64,000 nt of DNA from Micrococcales bacterium (GTDB lineage: Bacteria; Actinomycetota; Actinomycetes; Actinomycetales; Cellulomonadaceae), in contig WQWY01000006.1 of assembly GCA_009785115.1 (NCBI GenBank), positions 60,085 through 124,084 on the forward strand, given 5' to 3'. The notes beneath the pieces were generated by a model. The model saw nothing but the letters and a program-made list of their open reading frames with translations. It did no database searches and was not told the origin of the DNA. Position numbers and translations under genes: made by a program. Every line of letters starts with the position of its first letter. The stretch's first letter is position 1. Of this stretch, positions 1 to 8,528 are shown piece after piece.

Positions 1-57
1 AGGCGTGCCGAGGGCCGGCTCGTGCAGCATGCTGGGCACCGTCGCCGCGCCGTCCAT
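1..57 (-). CDS. 5' end of an unknown gene, cut by the window edge
   Basis: On the minus strand an ATG at 57 follows a strong ribosome binding site (GGAGGAGAGGCGT directly upstream). It opens 19 codons without a stop up to the window edge, reading MDGAATVPSMLHEPALGTP. The gene would be transcribed away from the uracil-DNA glycosylase gene, so 58-307 would be a divergent promoter region. Too little is visible to name a family. The good Shine-Dalgarno sequence and typical high-GC codon use are the only support. Confidence 0.5.
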   Translation of the reverse strand, partial: MDGAATVPSMLHEPALGTP

Positions 58-207
58 ACGCCTCTCCTCCCGGCCTTCCACGTCTGGCCCCCACCCTACG
101 CCCTGAATCACACCTCTGTCGTTAGCTCTGCCACCCTTCCTCCACCCCCTGCCGCCCCCTTCTTCGCGCTCTGCGATCTTCCCCGGCACCTCCGCTCGTC
201 GGCTCTT

Positions 208-242
208 CGCCGCTTCGTCGGGCTGTCTTCTGCGAAGCGGCG
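208..242. repeat. Intergenic hairpin
   Basis: Arms CGCCGCTTCG (208-217) and CGAAGCGGCG (233-242) pair perfectly around a 15-base loop. The element lies in the region between the divergent partial gene and ung. Part of it resembles the hairpin at 14632-14690 (shared CGCCGC-TCGTCGGGC and GGCGAGG-CCCG blocks), so it may be a dispersed intergenic palindrome rather than a terminator. The rest of 58-307 shows no gene. Confidence 0.4.
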
Positions 243-307
243 AGGGCCCGCGAGGCAGCGGGGTATGGCGACGCTGAGGGTGAGGGGAGGAGGGTAGGGT
301 TCGGGAC

Positions 308-985
308 GTGGCACCAGCACCGCTCGACCAGATCATGGCGCCCGACTGGGCGGCGGCTCTCGCGCCGGTGGAGCCCACCATCCGCACCATGGGCGACTTC
401 CTGAGGGCTGAGACCGCCGAGGGGCGCGGCTACCTCCCCGCGGGCGACGCGGTGTTCCGCGCCTTCGCCCGCCCGCTGGCCGACGTGCGCGTGCTCGTGG
501 TCGGCCAAGACCCGTACCCCACGCCCGGGCACCCGATGGGTCTGTCGTTCTCCGTGCAGCCCGACGTGCGACCGCTGCCCCGCTCCTTGGAGAACATCTT
601 CCGTGAGCTCGTGGACGACGTGGGCGTGCCCGCGCCCACCTGCGGCGACCTGACGCCGTGGGCCGACCGTGGCGTGATGATGCTCAACAGGGTGCTCACC
701 GTGCGTCCGGGAACCCCGGCGTCGCACCGTGGGAAAGGCTGGGAGCAGGTCACCGACGCCGCGATCGAGGCCCTGGTGGCTCGTGGCGGTCCGCTCGTGG
801 CCGTGCTCTGGGGCCGGGACGCCCAGTCGCTGGCCCCACGCCTGGGCGCCGTCCCGTCCGTGCGCTCGCCCCACCCCAGCCCCTTGTCGGCCTCGCGCGG
901 CTTCTTCGGCTCCCGCCCGTTCTCCACGGTCAACAGCCTGCTGGCCGACCAGGGCGCGACCCCCGTCGACTGGACCCTCCCCTGA
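308..985 (+). CDS. ung: Uracil-DNA glycosylase, family 1
   Basis: This enzyme removes uracil from DNA as the first step of base excision repair in the cytoplasm. The 225-residue product has the family-1 water-activating motif GQDPYP with catalytic Asp near residue 68, and the DNA-intercalation motif HPSPLSA with His near residue 189. Length matches the family (about 220-230 aa). The start is a GTG at 308 behind GGAGG in GAGGGGAGGAGGG. It converges with the aminotransferase gene, leaving only 16 bp between stops and no obvious terminator hairpin there. Confidence 0.97.
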   Translation: MAPAPLDQIMAPDWAAALAPVEPTIRTMGDFLRAETAEGRGYLPAGDAVFRAFARPLADVRVLVVGQDPYPTPGHPMGLSFSVQPDVRPLPRSLENIFRELVDDVGVPAPTCGDLTPWADRGVMMLNRVLTVRPGTPASHRGKGWEQVTDAAIEALVARGGPLVAVLWGRDAQSLAPRLGAVPSVRSPHPSPLSASRGFFGSRPFSTVNSLLADQGATPVDWTLP

Positions 986-1001
986 GGGGCTGTCTCGCGC
1001 G

Positions 1002-2228
1002 CTACTGGCGGTAGGAGGCGAGGAAGTTGCCGAGGCGCTCGACGGCCTCGCCCATGACGCGGGCCTCGGGCAGGGTGACCAGACGCAGGTGGTCGGGGTG
1101 CGGCCAGTTGAAGCCGGTGCCGGACACCACGAGGATCCTCTCCGACACCAGCAGGTCGTAGACGAGCCTGCTGTCGTCGTGGATCTCGTGGACCTCGGGG
1201 TCGAGGCGCGGGAAGAGGTACAACGCCCCGCCGGGCCGATGGCAGCTCACCCCGGGGATCGCGTTCAGCCCTTCCCACGCGACGCGCATCTGCTCGTGCA
1301 GACGCCCGCCCGGGGCGGTGAGCTCGTCGATGGTCTGGACCCCGTTCAGCGCGGCCTGCACCGCGTGCTGGGCGGGCACGTTCGGGCACAGCCGGGTCGA
1401 GGCCAGCAGGTAGATGCCCTCGAGGAATCCCTGGGCGTGGGCCTTCGGGCCGGTGATGGCCATCCAGCCGGAGCGGTAGCCGGCCACCCGGTAGGTCTTG
1501 GACAGCCCGTTGAACGTGATGACGAGCTGGTCGGGTGCCATGGTGGCCACCGGGGTGTGCGTCGCGCCGTCGTAGAGGATGCGGTCGTAGATCTCGTCGG
1601 CGAGCAGCAGCAGGCCGTGCTCGGCCGCGATCTCCGCGAGCCGGCGGACGGTCTGCTCGGAGTAGACCGCGCCGGTCGGGTTGTTCGGGTTGATGACCAC
1701 CAGCGCCTTCGTGCGGGGGGTGATCAGCGACGCCACCAGCTCGGTGTCTGGCTCCCAGCCGTTCTGCTCGTCGCACCGGTAGTGCACCGGGGTGCCCCCG
1801 GCCAGGCTGGTCATCGCCGTCCACAAGGGGTAGTCCGGCGCGGGGATCAGCACCTCGTCACCCTCGTCGAGCAGCGCCTGCAGCACGATGGTGATGAGCT
1901 CGGACACCCCGTTGCCGAGGTACACGTCGTCCACGTCGAAGCGTGGGAAGCCGGGCACCGTCTCGTAGCGGGTGACCACGGCCCTGCGGGCGGGCAGGAT
2001 TCCACGAGAGTCGGAGTAGCCGTGCGCGTGGGGGATCGAGGCGATCATGTCGCCGACGATCTGGTAAGGCGCCTCGAAGTCGAACTCGGCAGGGTTGCCG
2101 GTGTTCAGCCACAGCACGCGCTGGCCCTCGGCCTCGAGCCGGGCAGCCTCCGTCACGGCCTTGCCCCGGATCTCGTACAGGACGTTCTTCAGCTTCGACG
2201 ACTGGTCGAGCGGGCGTGATGGAGACAT
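1002..2228 (-). CDS. PLP-dependent aminotransferase, AlaA/AlaT-like
   Basis: Fold-type I aminotransferase of the alanine/valine-pyruvate group (E. coli AlaA/YfbQ type), which moves amino groups between alanine or branched-chain amino acids and 2-oxo acids. Visible marks: WLNTGNPAEFDF near the N-terminus, the substrate loop NPNNPTGAVY, the PLP-ring aspartate in ADEIYDRILYDG, the Schiff-base lysine in FNGLSKTYRVAG (about residue 244), and the phosphate-binding arginine in YRSGWM. The frame is open further upstream to 2270, but ATG 2228 starts the conserved N-terminus (MSPSRPLDQSSKLKNV). Expected size is 408 aa, normal for the family. Substrate choice cannot be read from sequence alone. Confidence 0.9.
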   Translation of the reverse strand: MSPSRPLDQSSKLKNVLYEIRGKAVTEAARLEAEGQRVLWLNTGNPAEFDFEAPYQIVGDMIASIPHAHGYSDSRGILPARRAVVTRYETVPGFPRFDVDDVYLGNGVSELITIVLQALLDEGDEVLIPAPDYPLWTAMTSLAGGTPVHYRCDEQNGWEPDTELVASLITPRTKALVVINPNNPTGAVYSEQTVRRLAEIAAEHGLLLLADEIYDRILYDGATHTPVATMAPDQLVITFNGLSKTYRVAGYRSGWMAITGPKAHAQGFLEGIYLLASTRLCPNVPAQHAVQAALNGVQTIDELTAPGGRLHEQMRVAWEGLNAIPGVSCHRPGGALYLFPRLDPEVHEIHDDSRLVYDLLVSERILVVSGTGFNWPHPDHLRLVTLPEARVMGEAVERLGNFLASYRQ

Positions 2229-2334
2229 AGACCGAGGGTAGACCGCGGGATGGCGAACCTGTGAGCTCAAATCTGGTGACCTCTCGCCCGATCCGGTGAC
2301 TCCTCCTTGCCGCTGAGGTGCGGGACGGCGGGCC

Positions 2335-2979
2335 TCAGAACAGGTACAGCAGGCCCGCCACCACCCAGGGCAGGGCCAGCCCGGCAGCGACGATCAGCGC
2401 CGTCCTGCGGCTCAGACCCGGCCGCCGGCGAGGGGCCGGGGGCTCGGGGACGGCGGGCGGCTCGGGCTCTTCGACCGTCGGCGCGTCGTCGACGGGCGGG
2501 GCCGGCTGGGGCACCCGGGTGGCCCGTGGGGCTGCCACCGGGTCGAGCTTGTCGCGCAGATAGGCGCTGACGAGAACCACCTCGAGCGGGCTGAGCACCG
2601 GGTCGAGCGTGGTCAGCCAGCCCGCGAGGTGCTCGGAGTCGACGACCTCGGCCAGCGTCGGGGCCTCGACGCCCGGAGGGACGACGAGCACGCCGCGCAC
2701 GCTGCGTCGGTGGCGGGGGGCGACGAGGGCGGTGACGGCCGAGGTCGCGCAGGCCAGGTCTTCCTGCGGCTCGTCGAGGGCCTCGTCGTGCACCGTGGTG
2801 TGGGGCACGGCCACGACGACGACGCCGCCGGGCCCGATGGCGACGTGCTCGATCGTCTGCCCCGGGTGCCCGGGCCAGCGGGTCGTGTGCAGCATCCGCC
2901 AGCCGTGCGTAGACAGACCGTCCAGCGCTACGACGACCGGATCGGTGACGGTTCCCCCGGAGGGGTTCGTCATGCTCAT
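2335..2979 (-). CDS. NERD-like protein with C-terminal membrane anchor
   Basis: This 214-residue product is of unknown role. Residues about 20-130 resemble a NERD (nuclease-related) domain: GWRMLH, then IEHVAIGPGGVVVVAV, the usual glycine-rich beta-hairpin. The position where NERD proteins carry a catalytic Lys (VDTK type) reads VAVP here, so nuclease activity is doubtful. A Pro/Glu-rich linker follows, then one C-terminal transmembrane segment (TALIVAAGLALPWVVAGLLY) ending two residues from the stop. ATG 2979 is chosen because GAGAGGAGG lies eight bases upstream; the frame opens earlier, to 3006. The cytoplasmic domain would sit on the inner face of the membrane. A second NERD-like gene lies at 8529. 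Confidence 0.65.
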   Translation of the reverse strand: MSMTNPSGGTVTDPVVVALDGLSTHGWRMLHTTRWPGHPGQTIEHVAIGPGGVVVVAVPHTTVHDEALDEPQEDLACATSAVTALVAPRHRRSVRGVLVVPPGVEAPTLAEVVDSEHLAGWLTTLDPVLSPLEVVLVSAYLRDKLDPVAAPRATRVPQPAPPVDDAPTVEEPEPPAVPEPPAPRRRPGLSRRTALIVAAGLALPWVVAGLLYLF

Positions 2980-3082
2980 TCGGCGCCTCCTCTCGCCCGG
3001 TTCCATCGGTCAGCAGCGGTCTGGCCTGAAGGCTCTCCTGGTGATTCTGTCTTCTCGTCGCCCCTCCTGATGAGCCGAAAGA

Positions 3083-3105
3083 CCCCGAAGTCGACCTTCG
3101 TGGGG
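3083..3105. other. Hairpin in the divergent region before the CAP-domain gene
   Basis: CCCCGAAG and CTTCGTGGGG pair around TCGAC with one bulged base. The hairpin lies between the divergent genes at 2979 and 3197, so it is not placed as a terminator for either. It could be a regulatory structure or an operator. The following bases GGCCAGATAGGCC form a smaller inverted repeat. Function unknown. Confidence 0.35.
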
Positions 3106-3196
3106 TGAAAGCGCGCAAAAAGGCCAGATAGGCCCTCGGTGGGAGAAGAGGTGCGAAACATGACACAGGCGACACATCACGCGGTAGCGTGGCCCG

Positions 3197-3949
3197 GTGC
3201 CCGCACGGACCAACCCCGCCCAGCACGGCCGCCACGGTCGCGGCCCGGTGCCGCGCGGTGCCGCGATGGCTGTGGCGACCGTGGTCAGCGTGCTGCTCGG
3301 GGCAGGTGCCGGGTTCGCCGTCGTCGACGGTGGTCCGGACGGCCCGATGGGCTTCGTCTGGTCGGCCCTCGGGTCGGACGCGCAGCGCAGCCAGGGTGCT
3401 TCCTCGCTGCCGGAGGGCTCCCAGGCGTCGCCGGCCGGGACCCCGGGTGCCTCAGCCTCGGTGCCGGCCGACCCCGACCCGTCTGCCACGGAGGCCCCGG
3501 CCTCGGAGACGGACGCCGCCCCGACCGAGCCGAGCGCCGGGCCAGAGCCGGTGACGACCCCCGGCCCACCCCCGGCGGCCGGCCCGGGTGCGCAGCTGGT
3601 GGCCGAGATCGCCGCGGCGACGAACGCCCAGCGGGTCGCCCACGGCCTGCCCGCGCTGGCGGCGCTGCCGTGCGCCACCCAGCAGGTCGACAGCCGGGTG
3701 GCCCGGCTGGTCGCGGAGAACGCCTTCTACCACCCCGAGCTCGCCCCGGTGATCGACGCGTGCGGCGTCCAGGCCGTCGGCGAGAACCTGGCGCTCGGCT
3801 ACACCAGCGGTGCCGGCGTGGTGGACGGGTGGATGAACAGCGACGGGCACCGCGCCAACCTGCTGGGCGAGTGGACCCACCAAGGAGTCTCCTGCCAGCT
3901 GCAGAACGGCCGCTGGCTGTGCGGGACGGTCTACACCCGCGCCCGGTGA
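3197..3949 (+). CDS. Secreted CAP-domain (SCP/PR-1) protein
   Basis: The 250-residue product has an Arg-rich N-terminus and a hydrophobic segment (AVATVVSVLLGAGAGFAVV), read as a signal or anchor sequence. A long Pro/Ala/Thr/Asp-rich linker spans about residues 60-130. The CAP domain covers about 132-250: NAQRVAHGLPAL, then AENAFYHPEL, GENLALGY and GWMNSDGHRANLL, which match the family's helix and strand blocks and its active-site-like His/Glu set. Two Cys pairs in the domain suggest disulfides outside the cell. GTG 3197 is the start of the long frame; an ATG at 3266 is a possible shorter start that still keeps the hydrophobic segment. The role of CAP proteins in bacteria is not settled. Confidence 0.85.
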   Translation: MPARTNPAQHGRHGRGPVPRGAAMAVATVVSVLLGAGAGFAVVDGGPDGPMGFVWSALGSDAQRSQGASSLPEGSQASPAGTPGASASVPADPDPSATEAPASETDAAPTEPSAGPEPVTTPGPPPAAGPGAQLVAEIAAATNAQRVAHGLPALAALPCATQQVDSRVARLVAENAFYHPELAPVIDACGVQAVGENLALGYTSGAGVVDGWMNSDGHRANLLGEWTHQGVSCQLQNGRWLCGTVYTRAR

Positions 3950-3953
3950 GGAA

Positions 3954-5072
3954 TCAGTGCCAGGCGCCGCGAGCGTGCTGCGGGGGGAAGCCCGTCGGCT
4001 GACCCGGCTCGATCGTGGCACCAGCCCCGGTGAAGGCCGGGTCCGGCAGCGTGACGCCGAGCTCGTGAGCGGCGCGCAGCGGCCACGACGGGTCGCGCAG
4101 CGCCGCCCGTCCGATCTCCACGGCATCGGCCGACCCCTCGACGAGGATCTGCTCGGCCTGGGCGGCGTCGGTGATGAGACCCACCGCGGTGACGGGCAGC
4201 CCGGACACCTCGCGAACCTTGCGCGCGGCGAGCACCTGGTAGCCGGGCTCCTCGGGGATCGGTGCGGGTGCCAGCCCCCCGGTCGTCACGTCGACCAGGT
4301 CCAGCCCGTGGTCCGCGAGCTCGCGGCACACGCCCGCCACGTCGTCGACGGTCAGCCCGCCGTCGGCCCAGTCGGTGGCAGAGACCCGGACCATGATCGG
4401 CAGGTCGTCGGGCCAGACGGCCCGCACCGCGTCGGTGACCTCGACCAGCAGCCGGGCGCGCGCCTCGAGCGACCCTCCCCAGGCGTCGGTGCGCTGGTTG
4501 GTCAGCGGGGAGAGGAACTGGTGCAGCAGGTAGCCGTGGGCGGCGTGGATCTGCACGGAGTCGAACCCCGCGGCGAGCGCCCGCCGGGCCGCGTCGGCGA
4601 ACTGGCCGGGCACGGCCGCGATCTCGTCGGCGCTCATCGCCCGAGGCAGGGCGAGCCCTGGGAAGGCGAGCGCTGACGGAGCCGACGTCACCCAGCCACC
4701 GGCCTCGAGCGGCACCGGACCGGCGCCGGGGCCGTAGGGGCGGTAGACCGAGCCCTTGCGCCCCGCGTGCTGGAGCTGCACCGCGATCGCGGCGCCCCGC
4801 TCGTGCACGAAGCGGACCGTCCGCGCCCAGGGCTCCACCTGGGCGTCGTCCCACAGCCCGAGGTCGTGGGCGGTGATCCGGCCTTCTGGGGTCACGGCCG
4901 TGGCCTCGGCGATGATCATCCCGAACCCGCCGGCGGCCCGGGCGCCCAGGTGGGTCAGGTGCCAGTCGTCGGGCAGGCCGTCGGTGGCGCAGAACTGGCA
5001 CAACGGGGGCAGCCACACGCGGTTGCGCACCGTCAGCGAACGCAGGGTGATCGGGGAGAAGAGCTGGGCCAT
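3954..5072 (-). CDS. NADH:flavin oxidoreductase, old yellow enzyme (YqjM/NamA type)
   Basis: FMN-dependent ene-reductase of the YqjM/NamA group, which reduces activated C=C bonds with NAD(P)H in the cytoplasm. The 372-residue protein starts MAQLFSPITLRSLTVRNRVW and keeps the class marks PLCQF, QLQHAGRKGS, FDSVQIHAAHGYLLHQFLSP (substrate His pair) and LTNQRTDAWGGS. A Tyr usual in the YqjM group (PMCQY) is Phe here. ATG 5072 begins the conserved N-terminus; the open frame to 5148 upstream is not needed. Its 3' end meets the CAP gene with 4 bp between stops. The physiological substrate is unknown. Confidence 0.93.
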   Translation of the reverse strand: MAQLFSPITLRSLTVRNRVWLPPLCQFCATDGLPDDWHLTHLGARAAGGFGMIIAEATAVTPEGRITAHDLGLWDDAQVEPWARTVRFVHERGAAIAVQLQHAGRKGSVYRPYGPGAGPVPLEAGGWVTSAPSALAFPGLALPRAMSADEIAAVPGQFADAARRALAAGFDSVQIHAAHGYLLHQFLSPLTNQRTDAWGGSLEARARLLVEVTDAVRAVWPDDLPIMVRVSATDWADGGLTVDDVAGVCRELADHGLDLVDVTTGGLAPAPIPEEPGYQVLAARKVREVSGLPVTAVGLITDAAQAEQILVEGSADAVEIGRAALRDPSWPLRAAHELGVTLPDPAFTGAGATIEPGQPTGFPPQHARGAWH

Positions 5073-5315
5073 GCGCCAAGCCTGCCATCGATCCGCGCCG
5101 CGACCGCGATCGCTCCGCGCACACAGGCCGGGGCGATTGCCTTAACATCGTCGCGGCAGACCCGACCGTGCTGGGTGGAGGCTCGCTGGCTCGAAGAGCC
5201 CGCCGGGCCGAAGGCCTGACAGCGCCGATGCTTCTGCCTCTCAGCAGGTTCTCAGCCTGCGGCTGGCACGCTGCCCGGCGGTCTGTCGTCTGTCTCGCTC
5301 TCCCACGGAGGAACC

Positions 5316-8300
5316 GTGTCCCGTCTTGCCCAGCTCTCGTTGAAGAACCGGGCGGTGGTGCTGCTCACCACGCTGGCGCTGGTGCTGGGCGGCATCTTCG
5401 CGATGACGTCGTTGAAGCGCGAGCTGCTCCCGCAGATGAACCTGCCCATGGCTGTCGTCGTCGCGGTGTACCCCGGCTCGGCGCCCGAGGTCGTGTCGCA
5501 ACTGGTGTCCGAGCCGATCGAGGCGGCCGTCCGCGGGGTCCAGGGTGTGGACTCGATCGAGACCACCGCCATGAGCTCGGTGTCCACGACGATGGTGAGC
5601 TTCGTCTACGGGACCGACATGGACCTGGCCAACCAGCGGCTGACCACGGCGGTCGCCCGTCTGGGCGACCGTCTGCCCTCAGGGGTCGAGACCCAGATCA
5701 TCACCGGGTCCATGGACGACCTGCCGATCATCCAGCTGGCGATCTCGGGCATCGACGGTGAGGCCCAGCCCGGAGAGCTGGCGACCGCCGTCAACGACAT
5801 CCTGGTGCCCAGGCTGAGCCGCCTGGGCGACGTCCGCGAGGTCACCGTCTCCGGCTACGCCTCGACCGTCGTCACGGTGACGGTCGACCCCGTCGCGATG
5901 GCCGTCGCCGGGGTGGGCATGCAGTCGGTCGCCGACGTGCTGAAGAACAACGGGCTCAGCTTCCCCGTGGGCACGGTGGCCGAGGGTGAGCAGACGCTGA
6001 CCGTCCAGGGTGCTGAGCCGATCACCTCCGTCGAAGAGCTCGCCGCGATCCCGCTGGTCACCGAGCCCGGTCAGGCGCCGGTGCTGCTGGGCGACATCGC
6101 CACGGTCGTCCAGGCCGAGGCCCCGGTCACCTCCTACTCGCGCCTGGACGGCAGCCCGGCGATCGCGCTGGCCGTGACGAAGACCCCTGCCGGCAACACC
6201 GTCGAGGTCTCCCAGGCCGTGAAGGGCGAGATCGACCGGCTCGAGGACGTGCTGGCCCAGGCGGGCCTGGAGGTGAACGTCGCCTTCGACCAGGCCCCGT
6301 TCATCGAGGAGTCGGTCAACGGGCTGGCCAAGAAGGCGCTGATCGGCCTCGGGTTCGCCGTGCTGCTGATCCTGGTCTTCCTGCTGTCGATCCGCTCCAC
6401 GCTGGTCGCCGCGGTGTCGATCCCGCTGTCGCTGCTGGCCACGTTCGTCGTGATGAGGGTCACGGGGGAGACCTTCAACATCATCACCCTCGGTGGTCTG
6501 GCCATCGCCATCGGCCGGATCGTCGACGACTCGATCGTCGTCATCGAGAACATCAAGCGGCACCTGAGCTATGGGGAGCACAAGCGCGAGGCCATCATCG
6601 GCGCCGTCAAGGAGGTGGCGGGTGCGGTCACCGCGTCCACGGTCACCACGGTGGCCGTCTTCGCGCCGATCCTGTTCGTCGGCGGCATGGTGGGCGAGCT
6701 GTTCCGTCCGTTCGCGCTGACGGTCACCATCGCCATGCTCTCGTCCCTGGTGGTCGCGCTCACCATCGTGCCCGTGCTGGCCTACTGGTTCGTCCCCTCG
6801 CCGGTCCACATCGACGAGGAGGACCTGGCCCACCAGCGCGAGCAGGCCGAGGCCAAGGAGCGGCGAGGCCTGTGGCAGCGCGCCTACCTGCCGACGCTGG
6901 GAGCCGCGCTGCGTCACCCGGTCATCACGCTGGTGATCGCCACGCTGCTGCTCGGCAGCACGGCCGGCCTGGCCACCAGGCTGGAGACCAACTTCATGGA
7001 CGCCGCGGGGGAGGACTCCGTGACGGTCACCCAGACGTTCGCCTCCGCCACGTCGCTCCCGGTCAAGGACTCCGAGGCCCGGGTGCTCGAGGACGCCCTG
7101 CTGGAGCTGCCCGAGGTCGAGACCGTGCAGACGACGGTCGGGGCCGACGGCGCGATGATGATGGCCATGGGCGGGGCCGACAGAGCCTCCTTCGCGGTCA
7201 CCCTGGCGAGCGGCGTCGACGCCGTCGCCGCGGTCGACACGGTGCGTGAGGCCGTGATCGACCTGGGCGGCCCGCGCACCAGCGAGATCACGGTGACCGC
7301 CGGGGCGGGCATGAACATGATGGGCGGGGGCAGCGTCGACCTGGTGGTCACCTCGGCCGACGCGCAGGCTCTGGCCGCGGCGGCTCAGATGGTCACCGAC
7401 GCCGCACGAGCGACCGAGGGTGTCGTCGAGGTGACGAACAACCTCTCCGCAGACCAGGACACGGTGGCCGTCGTGGTGCGCCGCGACGTCGCGGCCTCCG
7501 CCGGGCTCACCGAGACGCAGGTGCTGGGCATGGTCGCCGCGGTGATGTCCTCGTCGTCTCTCGGCTCCATCGACACCGCTGACGGCCGGCTGAGCGTGCG
7601 CATGTCGATGGGCGCCGGGCCGGCCACGCTCGCCGAGCTGCGGTCGCTGCCGCTGGCCGGGCCCCTGACGCTGGGCGAGCTCGCCGAGGTCGACGTCGTG
7701 CAGACCCAGGGTGCGATCACCCGCAGCGACGGGCAGCGGACCGCCACGGTCTCGGTCACCCCCGAGGGTCAGGACCTGGGCGCGCTGGGCAGCCGCCTGC
7801 AGGAGGCCGTCGACGGTCTCGACCTGCCGGTCGGGGCCACGGTCGAGCTCGGCGGCGTGATCGCCATGATGAACACCTCGTTCAACGACCTGGGCCTGGC
7901 CCTGCTGATCGCCGTCGCGGTCGTGTTCATCGTCATGGTCGCGACCTTCGGGTCGTTGCTCCAGCCGTTCATCCTGCTGATCTCGATCCCGTTCGCCGCG
8001 ACCGGTGCTCTGGCCGGTCTGCTGCTGACCGGTCAGGCGCTGGGCGTGCCCGCGCTGATCGGGATGCTCATGCTGATCGGCATCGTGGTCTCCAACGCGA
8101 TCGTGCTGATCGACCTCATCAACCAGTACCGCGAGCGAGGGCGGAGCCTGGACGAGGCCATCGTCGAGGGGGCGCGCAAGCGTCTGCGCCCGATCCTCAT
8201 GACCGCGCTCGCGACGATCTTCGCCCTGGCGCCGATGGCGCTGGGCATCATCAGCGGCGGGGCCTTCCTGTCCAAGCCGCTGGCGATCGTGGTGATCGGC

Positions 8301-8465
8301 GGTCTGCTGTCCTCGACGTTCCTGACGCTCGTCGTCGTGCCCGTCCTCTACCGCTACGAGGCGCGTGCTCACGACCGCCGCGAGGCCCGTCGCGAGGAGC
8401 GGCTCGAGGCTCGCCGGGCCGAGCGGACCCGTCAGCGCGAGCTGCGCCTGGCCACCGACGGCTGA
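5316..8465 (+). CDS. RND-family efflux transporter (SwrC/AcrB type)
   Basis: Large inner-membrane RND permease of 1049 residues, the normal length for AcrB/SwrC-type proteins. A first transmembrane helix (AVVLLTTLALVLGGIFAM) is followed by a porter domain, then helices 2-6 around residues 335-500, a second porter domain, and helices 8-12 near 845-1020. The proton-relay acidic pair is seen in GRIVDDSIVVIENI. The C-terminus is Arg/Glu-rich and charged. GTG 5316 follows CGGAGGAACC. No adaptor or outer-membrane gene is adjacent, as expected for a single-membrane cell, where such proteins export lipids, surfactants or drugs. A 14-bp terminator hairpin follows. Confidence 0.93.
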   Translation: MSRLAQLSLKNRAVVLLTTLALVLGGIFAMTSLKRELLPQMNLPMAVVVAVYPGSAPEVVSQLVSEPIEAAVRGVQGVDSIETTAMSSVSTTMVSFVYGTDMDLANQRLTTAVARLGDRLPSGVETQIITGSMDDLPIIQLAISGIDGEAQPGELATAVNDILVPRLSRLGDVREVTVSGYASTVVTVTVDPVAMAVAGVGMQSVADVLKNNGLSFPVGTVAEGEQTLTVQGAEPITSVEELAAIPLVTEPGQAPVLLGDIATVVQAEAPVTSYSRLDGSPAIALAVTKTPAGNTVEVSQAVKGEIDRLEDVLAQAGLEVNVAFDQAPFIEESVNGLAKKALIGLGFAVLLILVFLLSIRSTLVAAVSIPLSLLATFVVMRVTGETFNIITLGGLAIAIGRIVDDSIVVIENIKRHLSYGEHKREAIIGAVKEVAGAVTASTVTTVAVFAPILFVGGMVGELFRPFALTVTIAMLSSLVVALTIVPVLAYWFVPSPVHIDEEDLAHQREQAEAKERRGLWQRAYLPTLGAALRHPVITLVIATLLLGSTAGLATRLETNFMDAAGEDSVTVTQTFASATSLPVKDSEARVLEDALLELPEVETVQTTVGADGAMMMAMGGADRASFAVTLASGVDAVAAVDTVREAVIDLGGPRTSEITVTAGAGMNMMGGGSVDLVVTSADAQALAAAAQMVTDAARATEGVVEVTNNLSADQDTVAVVVRRDVAASAGLTETQVLGMVAAVMSSSSLGSIDTADGRLSVRMSMGAGPATLAELRSLPLAGPLTLGELAEVDVVQTQGAITRSDGQRTATVSVTPEGQDLGALGSRLQEAVDGLDLPVGATVELGGVIAMMNTSFNDLGLALLIAVAVVFIVMVATFGSLLQPFILLISIPFAATGALAGLLLTGQALGVPALIGMLMLIGIVVSNAIVLIDLINQYRERGRSLDEAIVEGARKRLRPILMTALATIFALAPMALGIISGGAFLSKPLAIVVIGGLLSSTFLTLVVVPVLYRYEARAHDRREARREERLEARRAERTRQRELRLATDG

Positions 8466-8473
8466 GGCCTGCT

Positions 8474-8505
8474 GGGTGCGTGCCGGGTGCGCCCGGCACG
8501 CACCC
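8474..8505 (+). terminator. Rho-independent-type hairpin after the RND gene
   Basis: Arms GGGTGCGTGCCGGG (8474-8487) and CCCGGCACGCACCC (8492-8505) pair perfectly over a 4-base loop. It lies between the convergent ends of the RND gene and the NERD-like gene at 8529, so it may serve both. There is no U-tract, as is common for actinobacterial hairpins. Confidence 0.75.
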
Positions 8506-8528
8506 GTGCGACACGCCCCGGAGCGTCG

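Noticed and set aside
3101..3120. GGGGTGAAAGCGCGC before the CAP-domain gene as another GTGAA box
   Set aside because: A single box without a second copy 24-25 bases away, and the gene has no flagellar link.
5679..8372. An 897-codon open frame opposite the RND transporter, and similar long His/Arg/Asp-rich frames opposite other genes
   Set aside because: These are antisense artefacts of high-GC codon bias: low-complexity composition, no motifs, no ribosome binding sites.
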